Source of the DNA: Acinetobacter baylyi DSM 14961 = CIP 107474 | Lineage (GTDB): Bacteria > Pseudomonadota > Gammaproteobacteria > Pseudomonadales > Moraxellaceae | NCBI RefSeq assembly: GCF_000368685.1 | Contig: NZ_KB849628.1 | Coordinates: 698,442-762,441, forward strand | Direction: 5' to 3' | Length of the DNA stretch: 64,000 nt | In this document: one piece after another, positions 56,611 through 64,000 of the stretch | How the letters are laid out: each line of letters starts with the position of its first letter | How positions within the stretch are numbered: position 1 is the first letter of the stretch | Notes under the pieces: generated by a model | What the model was told of the DNA's origin: nothing | The model's database searches: none | What the model saw: only the letters and a program-made list of their open reading frames with translations | Position numbers and translations under genes: made by a program

Positions 56611-56641
56611 AAATGCTCACGTCCTCGTGGGCATTTTTTAT
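56611..56641 (+). terminator. Rho-independent terminator of fis
   Basis: Stem AAATGCTCACG / CGTGGGCATTT with loop TCCT and a T-run. Confidence 0.88.
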
Positions 56642-56685
56642 GCCTATTTGTTTTAATCTGTTGAACCTAAACCGTTGACTTAATC

Positions 56686-58260
56686 ATGACTATTAAACGT
56701 GCTTTGATTTCTGTTTCCGACAAAACAGGAATTGTAGAATTTGCTCAAAATCTTGCGAAACTTGGGGTAGAAATTTTATCTACTGGTGGCACTTACAAGT
56801 TGCTCAAAGACAATAATATTGCCGTAGTGGAAGTTTCTGAACATACTGGCTTTCCTGAAATGATGGATGGTCGTGTAAAAACACTTCACCCTAAAATCCA
56901 TGGTGGTATTCTAGCTCGCCGCGGTCTTGATGAAGCTGTTATGCAAGAACACAATATCGATCCGATTGATCTGGTTGTTGTGAATCTCTATCCTTTTGCT
57001 GCAACTGTGGCAAAACCGAATTGCTCACTTGCAGACGCCATTGAAAATATCGACATTGGTGGCCCGACGATGGTTCGTGCTGCTGCAAAAAATCATGCCT
57101 CTGTTGGCATCGTCGTTAACGCAAGTGATTACGATACCATTATCGCTGAGCTTGAGCAAAATGGTGGTTTAAGTTACGAAACTCGTTTTGATCTTGCAGT
57201 AAAAGCATTTGAACATACTGCTCAATACGACGGTATGATCGCTTCTTATTTAGGTGCGCGTGTTGGTAAAGCCGAAGGTGAAGCGGACTTGTTCCCTCGT
57301 ACTTTTAATACGCAACTGGTCAAGGCTCAGGACTTACGTTACGGTGAAAATCCGCATCAGTCGGCTGCCTTCTATGTTGATTCAAATGCATCTGAAGCAT
57401 CTGTTTCAACCTCTAAACAGCTTCAAGGTAAAGAGTTATCTTATAACAACATTGCAGATACAGATGCAGCACTTGAATGCGTAAAATCATTTGCAAAACC
57501 TGCGTGTGTGATTGTGAAACATGCCAACCCATGTGGTGTTGCTGTTTCTCTTGATGGTATTAAAGCAGCTTACGACCTGGCTTATGCTACAGATACAGAA
57601 TCTGCTTTTGGTGGCATTATTGCATTCAACCGTGAACTCGATGTTGAAACAGCACAAGCCATTGTTGATCGTCAGTTTGTCGAAGTTATTATTGCACCTA
57701 GCATTGCTGATGGCGTACTTGAGGTTACTGGTGCGAAGAAAAATGTTCGCGTACTCGTATGTGGTGAACTTCCAGCAATTGATGAACGTGCAGCACAACT
57801 CGACTACAAACGTGTCAATGGTGGACTGCTCGTTCAAGATCAAGATCTTGGTATGATCAAGGCAGCTGACCTTAAAGTTGTCACTGAACTTGCACCAACA
57901 GAGCAAGAAATTGACGACCTGATCTTTGCATGGAAAGTGGCTAAGTATGTGAAATCAAATGCCATTGTTTATGCAAAAAATCGCCAAACCATTGGTGTGG
58001 GTGCCGGCCAAATGAGTCGTGTTAACTCTGCTCGTATTGCAGCAATCAAAGCTGAACATGCAGGTTTAGTGGTTGAAGGTGCAGTTATGGCATCAGATGC
58101 ATTTTTCCCGTTCCGCGATGGAATTGATAATGCAGCGAAAGCAGGAATTAAGTGTATTATTCAACCTGGTGGTTCTATGCGTGATGATGAAGTCATTGCT
58201 GCTGCGAACGAACATGGGATTGCCATGGTATTCACCGGAATGCGTCATTTCCGTCATTAA
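56686..58260 (+). CDS. purH: Bifunctional AICAR formyltransferase/IMP cyclohydrolase
   Basis: 524 residues. It performs the last two steps of IMP synthesis. The N-terminal IMP cyclohydrolase (MGS-like) domain reads [41 protein letters not shown]; the AICAR transformylase domain has [38 protein letters not shown] and the end [12 protein letters not shown]. Complete and normal length. purD follows about 135 bp downstream, beyond a palindrome. Confidence 0.98.
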   Translation: MTIKRALISVSDKTGIVEFAQNLAKLGVEILSTGGTYKLLKDNNIAVVEVSEHTGFPEMMDGRVKTLHPKIHGGILARRGLDEAVMQEHNIDPIDLVVVNLYPFAATVAKPNCSLADAIENIDIGGPTMVRAAAKNHASVGIVVNASDYDTIIAELEQNGGLSYETRFDLAVKAFEHTAQYDGMIASYLGARVGKAEGEADLFPRTFNTQLVKAQDLRYGENPHQSAAFYVDSNASEASVSTSKQLQGKELSYNNIADTDAALECVKSFAKPACVIVKHANPCGVAVSLDGIKAAYDLAYATDTESAFGGIIAFNRELDVETAQAIVDRQFVEVIIAPSIADGVLEVTGAKKNVRVLVCGELPAIDERAAQLDYKRVNGGLLVQDQDLGMIKAADLKVVTELAPTEQEIDDLIFAWKVAKYVKSNAIVYAKNRQTIGVGAGQMSRVNSARIAAIKAEHAGLVVEGAVMASDAFFPFRDGIDNAAKAGIKCIIQPGGSMRDDEVIAAANEHGIAMVFTGMRHFRH

Positions 58261-58311
58261 TCAATATCCTTAAAGCACAAGAAACTTTCCGCGCTTTAGT
58301 TTTGTTTTATT

Positions 58312-58332
58312 ACCCTCTCTTATAGAGAGGGT
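58312..58332 (+). terminator. Palindrome between purH and purD
   Basis: ACCCTCTCT-TAT-AGAGAGGGT, a perfect 9-bp stem, without a T-tract downstream. It resembles the palindrome at the end of cyoE and may be a dispersed element or a weak terminator. Confidence 0.45.
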
Positions 58333-58395
58333 CTTGTACAAAAGAAATAAACTAAAAGTCAGGATTAGGTTCTGGATTCATGGAGTATGAACCCA

Positions 58396-59679
58396 ATGAA
58401 TATTCTCGTTCTCGGTAGCGGTGGTCGTGAACATGCACTTGCATGGAAAATCGCACAAGATGCACAAGTGACTCAGGTTTTTGTTGCGCCAGGCAATGCA
58501 GGTACTGCAACTGAAGACAAATGCAAGAATGTTGAACTCGATATTTTAGATAATCCAGCCATCATTGAATTTGCACAATCGAATCAGATTGAATTGATTA
58601 TTGTGGGGCCAGAAGCTCCCCTTGTAAATGGCGTGGTCAATGCATGCCGTGAAGCGGATTTAAAAATCTGGGGTCCAACACAATATGCTGCCCAACTTGA
58701 AGGCTCAAAAGCATTTGCTAAAGATTTTCTAAAAAAACATCAGATTCCAACTGCATTTTATGATGTATTCACCGAAGTTGATGCAGCGAAAGCTTATATA
58801 GAACAACATGGTGCACCTATTGTAATTAAGGCAGATGGCCTTGCAGCAGGGAAAGGCGTCATCGTTGCGATGTCTAATGACGAAGCATTTGCTGCAATTG
58901 ATGACATGCTTGCTGGCAATAAATTTGGTGATGCGGGTTCACGTGTCGTGATCGAAGAGTTTCTCGCAGGCGAAGAAGCCAGCTTTATTTGCATGATTGA
59001 CGGTCAAAACATCTTACCAATGGCAACTTCGCAAGATCATAAACGTATCTTTGAAGCTGACCAAGGTCCAAATACGGGCGGTATGGGTGCATATTCCCCT
59101 GCTCCTGTGGTAACAGCAGACGTATTTGAACGCGTGATGAATGAAATCATGCGTCCTACAGTCGATGGCATGGCTCAAGATGGTCACGTCTATACAGGCT
59201 TTTTGTATGCGGGTCTTATGATTGATGAAAGCGGTCAACCGCGTGTGATTGAGTTTAACTGTCGCTTCGGTGATCCAGAAACTCAACCGATCATGATGCG
59301 TTTGAAGTCATCTTTGGTTGATCTGGTACAAGCAGGCCTTGAAGGTCAGCTTCCAAGTGAAGCCGAGTGGGATTCCCGCAAGTCAATTGGAATCGTATTG
59401 GCTGCAGAAGGCTATCCTGAAACGGTACGTAAAGGCGATGTCATCTCTGGTTTAGGACAGTCGCCTGAAGATACCAAAATCTTTCATGCTGGCACAGCAA
59501 CCACAGAAGATGGTCATATCATCACCGCAGGTGGTCGTGTACTTTGCGTAACAGCATTGGGGGATACAGTACTTGAAGCTCAAATTAATGCGCTTGAAGT
59601 ATGTGGACAAGTGACCTTTACAGGCATGCAATATCGTAGCGATATTGGTTACCGTGCGATTGCACGCGAACAAGCTTAA
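58396..59679 (+). CDS. purD: Phosphoribosylamine-glycine ligase
   Basis: About 427 residues starting MNILVLGSGGREHALAWKI. An ATP-grasp enzyme that makes glycinamide ribonucleotide, the second step of purine synthesis. Motifs are GPEAPLVNGVVN, KADGLAAGKGVIVA, EEFLAGEEASFICMIDG, DHKRIFEADQGPNTGGMGAYSP and FNCRFGDPETQPIM. In-frame ATG 58387 is too close to the GGAG at 58382-58385, so ATG 58396 is preferred. Confidence 0.97.
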   Translation: MNILVLGSGGREHALAWKIAQDAQVTQVFVAPGNAGTATEDKCKNVELDILDNPAIIEFAQSNQIELIIVGPEAPLVNGVVNACREADLKIWGPTQYAAQLEGSKAFAKDFLKKHQIPTAFYDVFTEVDAAKAYIEQHGAPIVIKADGLAAGKGVIVAMSNDEAFAAIDDMLAGNKFGDAGSRVVIEEFLAGEEASFICMIDGQNILPMATSQDHKRIFEADQGPNTGGMGAYSPAPVVTADVFERVMNEIMRPTVDGMAQDGHVYTGFLYAGLMIDESGQPRVIEFNCRFGDPETQPIMMRLKSSLVDLVQAGLEGQLPSEAEWDSRKSIGIVLAAEGYPETVRKGDVISGLGQSPEDTKIFHAGTATTEDGHIITAGGRVLCVTALGDTVLEAQINALEVCGQVTFTGMQYRSDIGYRAIAREQA

Positions 59680-59692
59680 CCACATTCTGATT

Positions 59693-59727
59693 ATGAAGAA
59701 ACGCGCATCTTTGCGCGTTTCTTCATT
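59693..59727 (+). terminator. Hairpin terminator of purD
   Basis: Perfect 14-bp stem ATGAAGAAACGCGC / GCGCGTTTCTTCAT with loop ATCTTT, 14 bp after the stop. The T-tract is weak but the stem is very stable. Confidence 0.75.
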
Positions 59728-59804
59728 TAAATTACTATTTATCCATAGTCCGGTTCTAAAAAAGTATTTCGAAAAAACTCATATTGTTTTTTGTTTTTAT
59801 TGTT

Positions 59805-59832
59805 TTGACATCTATTCAAAAAACTCTATACT
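59805..59832 (+). promoter_or_regulatory. Promoter of the methionine transporter operon
   Basis: A perfect TTGACA (59805-59810), 16-bp spacer and TATACT (59827-59832). The leader before metQ would be about 125 nt and holds the inverted repeat GATGTGT / ACACATC (59882-59888 and 59897-59903). No S-box riboswitch is seen. Confidence 0.75.
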
Positions 59833-59965
59833 CGCCTACTTTTAAGACTAACTTACTTTATTGCGTTGAAAGCTGATTTGGGATGTGTCTAAAATTACAC
59901 ATCATCATGTATTAACAGTATGATACTTGGCTGATATTTAAACGCTGTAACTAGGATCTAACCTG

Positions 59966-60832
59966 ATGAAAAAAGTATTGAGCGTTGTTTTAACGACAAG
60001 TGTGTTGCTTGCTGCTGGTTGTAGTAAAAAAGCGCCTGAACAGGACACGAAAGCGAGCACAGATCAGACTCACAAAATCGTATTGGCTTCTACAGGTTCC
60101 GATACCGATGTATGGAAATATATTGCAAGCTTGCCTGAAACCAAACAGGCTGGTATTGATCTTGAAGTCAAAAACTTTACAGATTATGTTGCCATGAACA
60201 AGGCAACTGCAAATAAAGAAGTGGATGTCAATGCATTCCAGTCATATAACTATATGGTGGCTTACAACACAGAAAGTAAAGATAAAGTGGCTGCTGTTTC
60301 AACCACTTATATCGAACCAATGGGTGTTTATTCTGATAAATACAAAAAAATTGATCAATTTCCAAATAAAGCAACTATTGCAATTCCAAACGATGCAGCC
60401 AATGAAGCTCGTGCATTGTCATTGTTACAAACTGCTGGCTTAATTAAATTAAAAGCAGATTTTAATCCAATTCAGGGGACGACCAACGATGTCGTTGAGA
60501 ATCCTAAGCAGATCCAGCTTAAAACCATACCAATGGCAACTGCGGTACGCGTAAAAAGCGATGTTGACGCCATTGTATTGGGGAACACGCTTGCGATGGA
60601 AGGTGGACTCAATGTACTCAAAGATGCTGTTTTCTATGAGCCAGTAGATCAATCTACCAAACTGTATGTCAATTTACTTGTGACTGCGGCAGGTCGTGAA
60701 AACGATGCTACATTGCAAAAACTTGGTTCACTCTATCATACAGAAGCGGTGAAGAAGTTCATTGATGAAAAATTTGGTGGTACGAAAATCGACGTAAATA
60801 AACCGATTAGCTACCTTACCGAAGCAAAATAG
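59966..60832 (+). CDS. metQ: D/L-methionine-binding lipoprotein
   Basis: 288 residues, NlpA/MetQ family. Lipoprotein signal with lipobox LAAGC (Cys about residue 19); the mature domain has IVLASTGSDTDVWKYIA, NAFQSYNYMVAYN, IEPMGVYSDKYK and AIPNDAANEARALSLLQ. It captures methionine in the periplasm for MetNI. It is the first gene here (metQ-metN-metI), unlike E. coli metNIQ, and is separated from metN by a terminator. Confidence 0.94.
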   Translation: MKKVLSVVLTTSVLLAAGCSKKAPEQDTKASTDQTHKIVLASTGSDTDVWKYIASLPETKQAGIDLEVKNFTDYVAMNKATANKEVDVNAFQSYNYMVAYNTESKDKVAAVSTTYIEPMGVYSDKYKKIDQFPNKATIAIPNDAANEARALSLLQTAGLIKLKADFNPIQGTTNDVVENPKQIQLKTIPMATAVRVKSDVDAIVLGNTLAMEGGLNVLKDAVFYEPVDQSTKLYVNLLVTAAGRENDATLQKLGSLYHTEAVKKFIDEKFGGTKIDVNKPISYLTEAK

Positions 60833-60851
60833 TAATATAATGCTATAAATG

Positions 60852-60883
60852 AAACAGGCAAGGTCAACTTGCCTGTTTTTTCT
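60852..60883 (+). terminator. Intercistronic terminator between metQ and metN
   Basis: Perfect 11-bp stem AAACAGGCAAG / CTTGCCTGTTT with a 5-base loop and a T-rich tail. As no separate metN promoter is seen in the 23 bp left, it probably acts as a partial terminator that makes metQ mRNA more abundant than metNI. Confidence 0.85.
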
Positions 60884-60905
60884 TTTATGTATAGTTTCTG
60901 ACGAC

Positions 60906-61931
60906 ATGATTCAATTTAAAAATATTTCAAAACACTATCAGCTGAAAGGCCAAACCATTCATGCACTGGACCAGATTAATCTGGATATTCCAGCAGGTAG
61001 CATCTTTGGTATTATTGGCTATAGTGGTGCAGGTAAAAGCACCTTAATCCGTTTGATTAATCTACTCGAACGCCCTACCCACGGGCAAATCATAATTAAT
61101 CAAAAAGACTTTACAGCCCTCAATGCACAGTCATTACGTCAGGAACGTGCAAATATTGGCATGATCTTCCAGCACTTCAATTTATTGCAAACCAAGACAG
61201 TGGCTGCAAATATTGAAATGCCGCTTAAGTTATTAGGTTATAGCAAAATTGAACGTGAAAAACGTTTGATGGAACTACTCGACTTCATCGATCTGACACA
61301 TAAAAAAGATGCCTTTCCCGATGAACTTTCTGGTGGCCAGAAACAGCGTGTCGGTATTGCGCGCGCACTCGCCAATCATCCCAAAATCTTACTCTGTGAT
61401 GAAGCCACATCTGCGTTAGATCCACAAACGACCAAATCTGTTTTGGCATTGCTTAAAAAAATTAATAAAGAGCAAGGCATTACGATTGTGATGGTCACTC
61501 ATGAAATGGATGTGATTGAATCCATTTGTGATCATGTTGCCGTGATGGAATCTGGGCATGTAATTGAAACTGGGCCAACCGTGGAAATCTTTAGTAATCC
61601 ACAGCACCCAACCACCAAAACCTTTATCCAGACCGTATTACAGCAACATTTACCTGTTAATATTTTAAGTAAATTAGAACATCAGCATCATCACAGTATT
61701 TATCGACTCCAGTTTTTAGGCAAATCTGCTCAAGAGCCTGTTATTCAGTCCATGATCAAACAGTTTGATATCAGTTTAAATATCCTTTTTGCCAACATGA
61801 CCGAAATTGATGGCACTGTAATTGGTCAAATGTTTGTACAACTCCTTGGTGATGACACACTCATTCAACAAGCGATCGAATTTTTAGAGCGACATGGTGT
61901 GAGTGTTAATCAAAGTGGAGAACAAGTATGA
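60906..61931 (+). CDS. metN: Methionine ABC transporter ATP-binding protein
   Basis: 341 residues from MIQFKNISKHYQLKGQ. The ABC ATPase domain has Walker A GYSGAGKST, Q-loop IFQHFNLL, signature LSGGQKQRVGIARAL and Walker B ILLCDEATSALDP. The C-terminal NIL domain (about residues 265-340) binds methionine and inhibits transport when the cell is replete. A longer frame starts at 60849 within the terminator and is not used. The stop overlaps the metI start by 4 bp. Confidence 0.96.
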   Translation: MIQFKNISKHYQLKGQTIHALDQINLDIPAGSIFGIIGYSGAGKSTLIRLINLLERPTHGQIIINQKDFTALNAQSLRQERANIGMIFQHFNLLQTKTVAANIEMPLKLLGYSKIEREKRLMELLDFIDLTHKKDAFPDELSGGQKQRVGIARALANHPKILLCDEATSALDPQTTKSVLALLKKINKEQGITIVMVTHEMDVIESICDHVAVMESGHVIETGPTVEIFSNPQHPTTKTFIQTVLQQHLPVNILSKLEHQHHHSIYRLQFLGKSAQEPVIQSMIKQFDISLNILFANMTEIDGTVIGQMFVQLLGDDTLIQQAIEFLERHGVSVNQSGEQV

Positions 61932-62623
61932 GAGACATGATTGTTCAATGGCTCACAGAATTGACACAACCCTTCTGGAACAGTTCACTTTCGATTGATC
62001 AGTTTGTTACAGCCTTGCAAGAAACCTTTCACATGGTGTTCTTTTCTCTACTGTTTGGTGGAATCTGGGGTTTTATTCAAGGGATTGTTTTATTGGTGAC
62101 CCGTCCCGCAGGAATTCTACCGAATCGCTTTATTTATCATCTGCTCAACCCCATTGTAAATGCGTTACGCTCATTACCCTTTATTATTCTATTGATTGCG
62201 GTAATTCCATTAACCAAATTTTTGGTGGGTAGTTCTATTGGAACTTGGGCTGCGATTGTCCCATTAACGATTTATATCGGTCCATATATGGGGCGTTTGA
62301 TTGAAACCTCGCTATTAGAAGTCAATGAAGGCATTATTGAATCTGCACAAGCTATGGGTGCCTCACCTTTTCAGATCATTTTTAAGTTTATATTGCCCGA
62401 GTCACGAAGCTCGCTCATCCTTAACCTGACAACCGCAACTATTAGCCTCATTGGTGCAACTGCGATGGCTGGTGCTGTAGGTGCAGGCGGTATTGGCGAC
62501 CTTGCTATTTCTTATGGGTATCAGCGCTTTGATACCAGTGTTGTTATTCTTACCGTGATTATCCTGTTACTACTGGTGCAGTTTATTCAGATGCTGGGCA
62601 ATTGGCTTTCCAAACTCCGCTAG
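61928..62623 (+). CDS. metI: Methionine ABC transporter permease
   Basis: 231 residues with five transmembrane helices. The inner-membrane transport subunit; the EAA-type coupling motif is EGIIESAQAMGASPFQIIFKFILPES. LRSLPFIILLIAVIPLTKFLVG and GAGGIGDLAISYGYQRFD are typical of MetI. It overlaps metN (ATGA) and is followed by a strong terminator. Confidence 0.96.
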   Translation: MRDMIVQWLTELTQPFWNSSLSIDQFVTALQETFHMVFFSLLFGGIWGFIQGIVLLVTRPAGILPNRFIYHLLNPIVNALRSLPFIILLIAVIPLTKFLVGSSIGTWAAIVPLTIYIGPYMGRLIETSLLEVNEGIIESAQAMGASPFQIIFKFILPESRSSLILNLTTATISLIGATAMAGAVGAGGIGDLAISYGYQRFDTSVVILTVIILLLLVQFIQMLGNWLSKLR

Positions 62624-62629
62624 AATTTT

Positions 62630-62657
62630 AAAGCCCTCAATATTGAGGGCTTTCTTT
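62630..62657 (+). terminator. Rho-independent terminator of metI
   Basis: Stem AAAGCCCTCAA / TTGAGGGCTTT with TTCTTTT after it, 7 bp past the stop. Confidence 0.9.
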
Positions 62658-62753
62658 TGTAGAAATGATTTATTTTTATTCCAATTTGTGCCGAACAAAC
62701 AATAAATGCTTTAATAAATACCATATGCGATTATTAATCAGTTCAGGAAAAAA

Positions 62754-63488
62754 ATGATGCGCTATCAGATTGATTATATTGATGTCAAAAATAGTCTTAA
62801 AAACTATATCTGGATTTTAAAAGATAGTCATACTCAAGAAATTATAGTCGTTGATCCGACTGAATCTTCACTGGTACAACAGTATTGTGAAAAACATCAG
62901 GTAAAAATTGCACAAATCTGGTTAACGCATTGGCATAAAGATCATATCGGTGGCGTACCTGATCTCATTGATGGTAGTCATATTCCTGTTTATGGACCAC
63001 GAGAAGAACTGTCTAAAATTCCCTTGATTACTCACCCTCTTCAACATGAAAATCACTTTAAGTTTAATCACCTAAATGTTGAAGTATTAGCAACACCTGG
63101 TCATACATTAGGACACGTTGTTTATTTTATTGAAGAAACAGGCAGTTTATTTTGTGGAGACACATTATTTGCGATGGGATGTGGCCGTGTGTTTGAAGGC
63201 AGTTTTGAACAGATGTATCACTCATTAAATCGTCTGGCCGCATTGCCTACAACCACCAAAGTATATTGCACCCACGAATATACCTTAGCCAATGCAGAAT
63301 TTGCGGTTACAGTAGAACCTGACAATCTTGCCTTAAAGGAACGCTTAAAGGAAGTTCAATCGCTTAGATCACGCCACCAAATTACCCTACCATCCACAAT
63401 TGCACTTGAACTTGCAACCAATCCGTTTCTTCGAACTGAAAGTGTAGAAGAGTTTGCAAAAATTAGAACATTAAAAGACCAGTTCTAA
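62754..63488 (+). CDS. gloB: Hydroxyacylglutathione hydrolase (glyoxalase II)
   Basis: 244 residues, metallo-beta-lactamase fold. It hydrolyses S-lactoylglutathione to lactate and glutathione, the second glyoxalase step. Metal ligands are LTHWHKDHIGG (THxHxDH type), TPGHTLGHVVYF, FCGDTLFAMGCGRVFEG and YCTHEYT; a C-terminal HAGH-type helical domain follows. AGGAAA precedes ATG 62754. Confidence 0.93.
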   Translation: MMRYQIDYIDVKNSLKNYIWILKDSHTQEIIVVDPTESSLVQQYCEKHQVKIAQIWLTHWHKDHIGGVPDLIDGSHIPVYGPREELSKIPLITHPLQHENHFKFNHLNVEVLATPGHTLGHVVYFIEETGSLFCGDTLFAMGCGRVFEGSFEQMYHSLNRLAALPTTTKVYCTHEYTLANAEFAVTVEPDNLALKERLKEVQSLRSRHQITLPSTIALELATNPFLRTESVEEFAKIRTLKDQF

Positions 63489-63510
63489 TTTTTAGTTTTT
63501 TAATATTTTG

Positions 63511-63561
63511 CTTAGTACATATTTATTTACATCTATTTTTATAAAAAAAATATGTACTAAG
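63511..63561. terminator. Inverted repeat downstream of gloB
   Basis: Perfect 14-bp arms CTTAGTACATATTT / AAATATGTACTAAG separated by 23 bases, 22 bp after gloB. It probably ends the gloB transcript. The rest of the 320-bp gap to 63808 is very AT-rich and holds nothing else I can support. Confidence 0.5.
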
Positions 63562-63808
63562 TTGTTTCTTAAACTAAAAGATGTTGTTTAGATAAATTTT
63601 AAAGATCATATTTTTCAAATACTTAATATAATAGTTTTTAACTATTCAAATTTTATAAAAAAAGGATAACGGCTTTTTGTTTATTTTATCATCATAAATT
63701 TAAAAAAATATTTCAAAAGAAAAATAAATACACAGTTTTCCCCTTTAAAAAATAAAGCATAACCCTTATTAATTTAAGCATAGGCGTTACATTAGAAGGA
63801 ATTCTCAA

Positions 63809-64000
63809 GTGAAAAAAGTCGTTAAAGCAAAAAATTTGATTGCATTTCGTATCTGGTTAGAAAAACTTGGCTATTCAGTAAAAAATTTGGCTGATGGTAA
63901 AGGGTTCACATTTAGTTTTAAAAAAGAATATGGTTTAGTCACCTGTGATTTATCTGGCAATACGCTTGCTGTGCAGCTTGGTGAAGAATTTGAGGATCAT
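63809..64000 (+). CDS. Hypothetical protein, N-terminal part only
   Basis: A frame opens at GTG 63809, preceded by GAAGGA, and continues through the right edge for 64 codons (MKKVVKAKNLIAFRIWLEKL, then GYSVKNLADGKGFTFSFKKE). No signal peptide or transmembrane segment is seen. I do not recognise the family. The good ribosome-binding site and uninterrupted frame support a real gene. Confidence 0.6.
   Translation, partial: MKKVVKAKNLIAFRIWLEKLGYSVKNLADGKGFTFSFKKEYGLVTCDLSGNTLAVQLGEEFEDH

Noticed and set aside
57487-57906. 139-codon minus-strand ORF inside purH
   Set aside because: Fully antisense to a highly conserved enzyme, no ribosome-binding site, Cys/Asn-rich shadow composition.
59833-59965. 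SAM (S-box) riboswitch before metQ
   Set aside because: The conserved S-box core sequences are not present; only a simple inverted repeat is seen.
1-64000. tRNA, rRNA, insertion sequences or prophage genes
   Set aside because: Reading the intergenic regions by eye I found no tRNA-like cloverleaf, no rRNA and no transposase or phage genes. A covariance-model scan would be needed to be certain.

Overview
The window looks like a piece of the chromosome of an Acinetobacter-like gammaproteobacterium. The DNA is AT-rich. The content is core gammaproteobacterial: cyoABCDE, tamAB, ppsR/ppsA, rpsF-rpsR-rplI-dnaB-alr, prfA-prmC, mnmG, prmA-fis and purH/purD. Acinetobacter-style traits include no priB between rpsF and rpsR, a metQ-metN-metI gene order, and a coq7-type hydroxylase next to an LplT-like transporter. 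The genus is inferred from gene order and protein character; no database search was run.

Layout. 1-4.1 kb: the end of a membrane protein gene, a small lipoprotein, and a divergent copper-resistance locus (CsoR-type repressor, then CopA ATPase and CopZ chaperone) with a clear palindromic operator. 4.1-11.3 kb: tamB and tamA on the minus strand. 11.5-14.1 kb: an LplT-like transporter, coq7 and a DUF2799 lipoprotein. 14.3-17.3 kb: a minus-strand moeB/thiF-like, ABC1-kinase, folB, folK-like set. 17.25-19.07 kb: a type I-F-like CRISPR leader and array with no cas genes in the window. 19.2-23 kb: a membrane J-domain protein convergent with the Hsp70 HscC. 23.1-26.8 kb: an MprF-like protein and an SDR dehydrogenase. 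27.2-37.1 kb: prmC/prfA, a glycine-zipper protein, an LLM flavin oxidoreductase, a GGDEF-EAL protein, ppsR/ppsA and a GYF-RDD membrane protein. 37.4-46.3 kb: cyoABCDE, then the ribosomal, dnaB and alr genes. 46.4-51.3 kb: a four-gene Anbu proteasome-homologue operon with a divergent WYL regulator. 51.3-59.7 kb: a small candidate minus-strand RNA/peptide unit, mnmG, prmA, a zinc-ribbon protein, fis and the purine genes. 59.8-64 kb: the methionine ABC importer, gloB and the start of an unidentified gene.

Genes working together: CsoR/CopA/CopZ in copper efflux; TamA/TamB in envelope assembly; Cyo plus heme O synthase in respiration; PpsR/PpsA in gluconeogenic control; PrfA/PrmC in translation termination; HscC with its probable J partner; MetQNI in methionine import; and the Anbu, transglutaminase-like, alpha-E and ATP-grasp set, which is a recurrent bacterial cluster of unresolved function.

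Most notable: (1) in the CRISPR array the five leader-proximal spacers are present as an exact 301-bp block repeated three times in tandem, and the leader carries a perfect match to the IHF consensus; (2) the complete Anbu cluster; (3) a possible 21-residue ORF with structured RNA and its own terminator between mnmG and the WYL gene; (4) a candidate structured RNA or leader ahead of fis.
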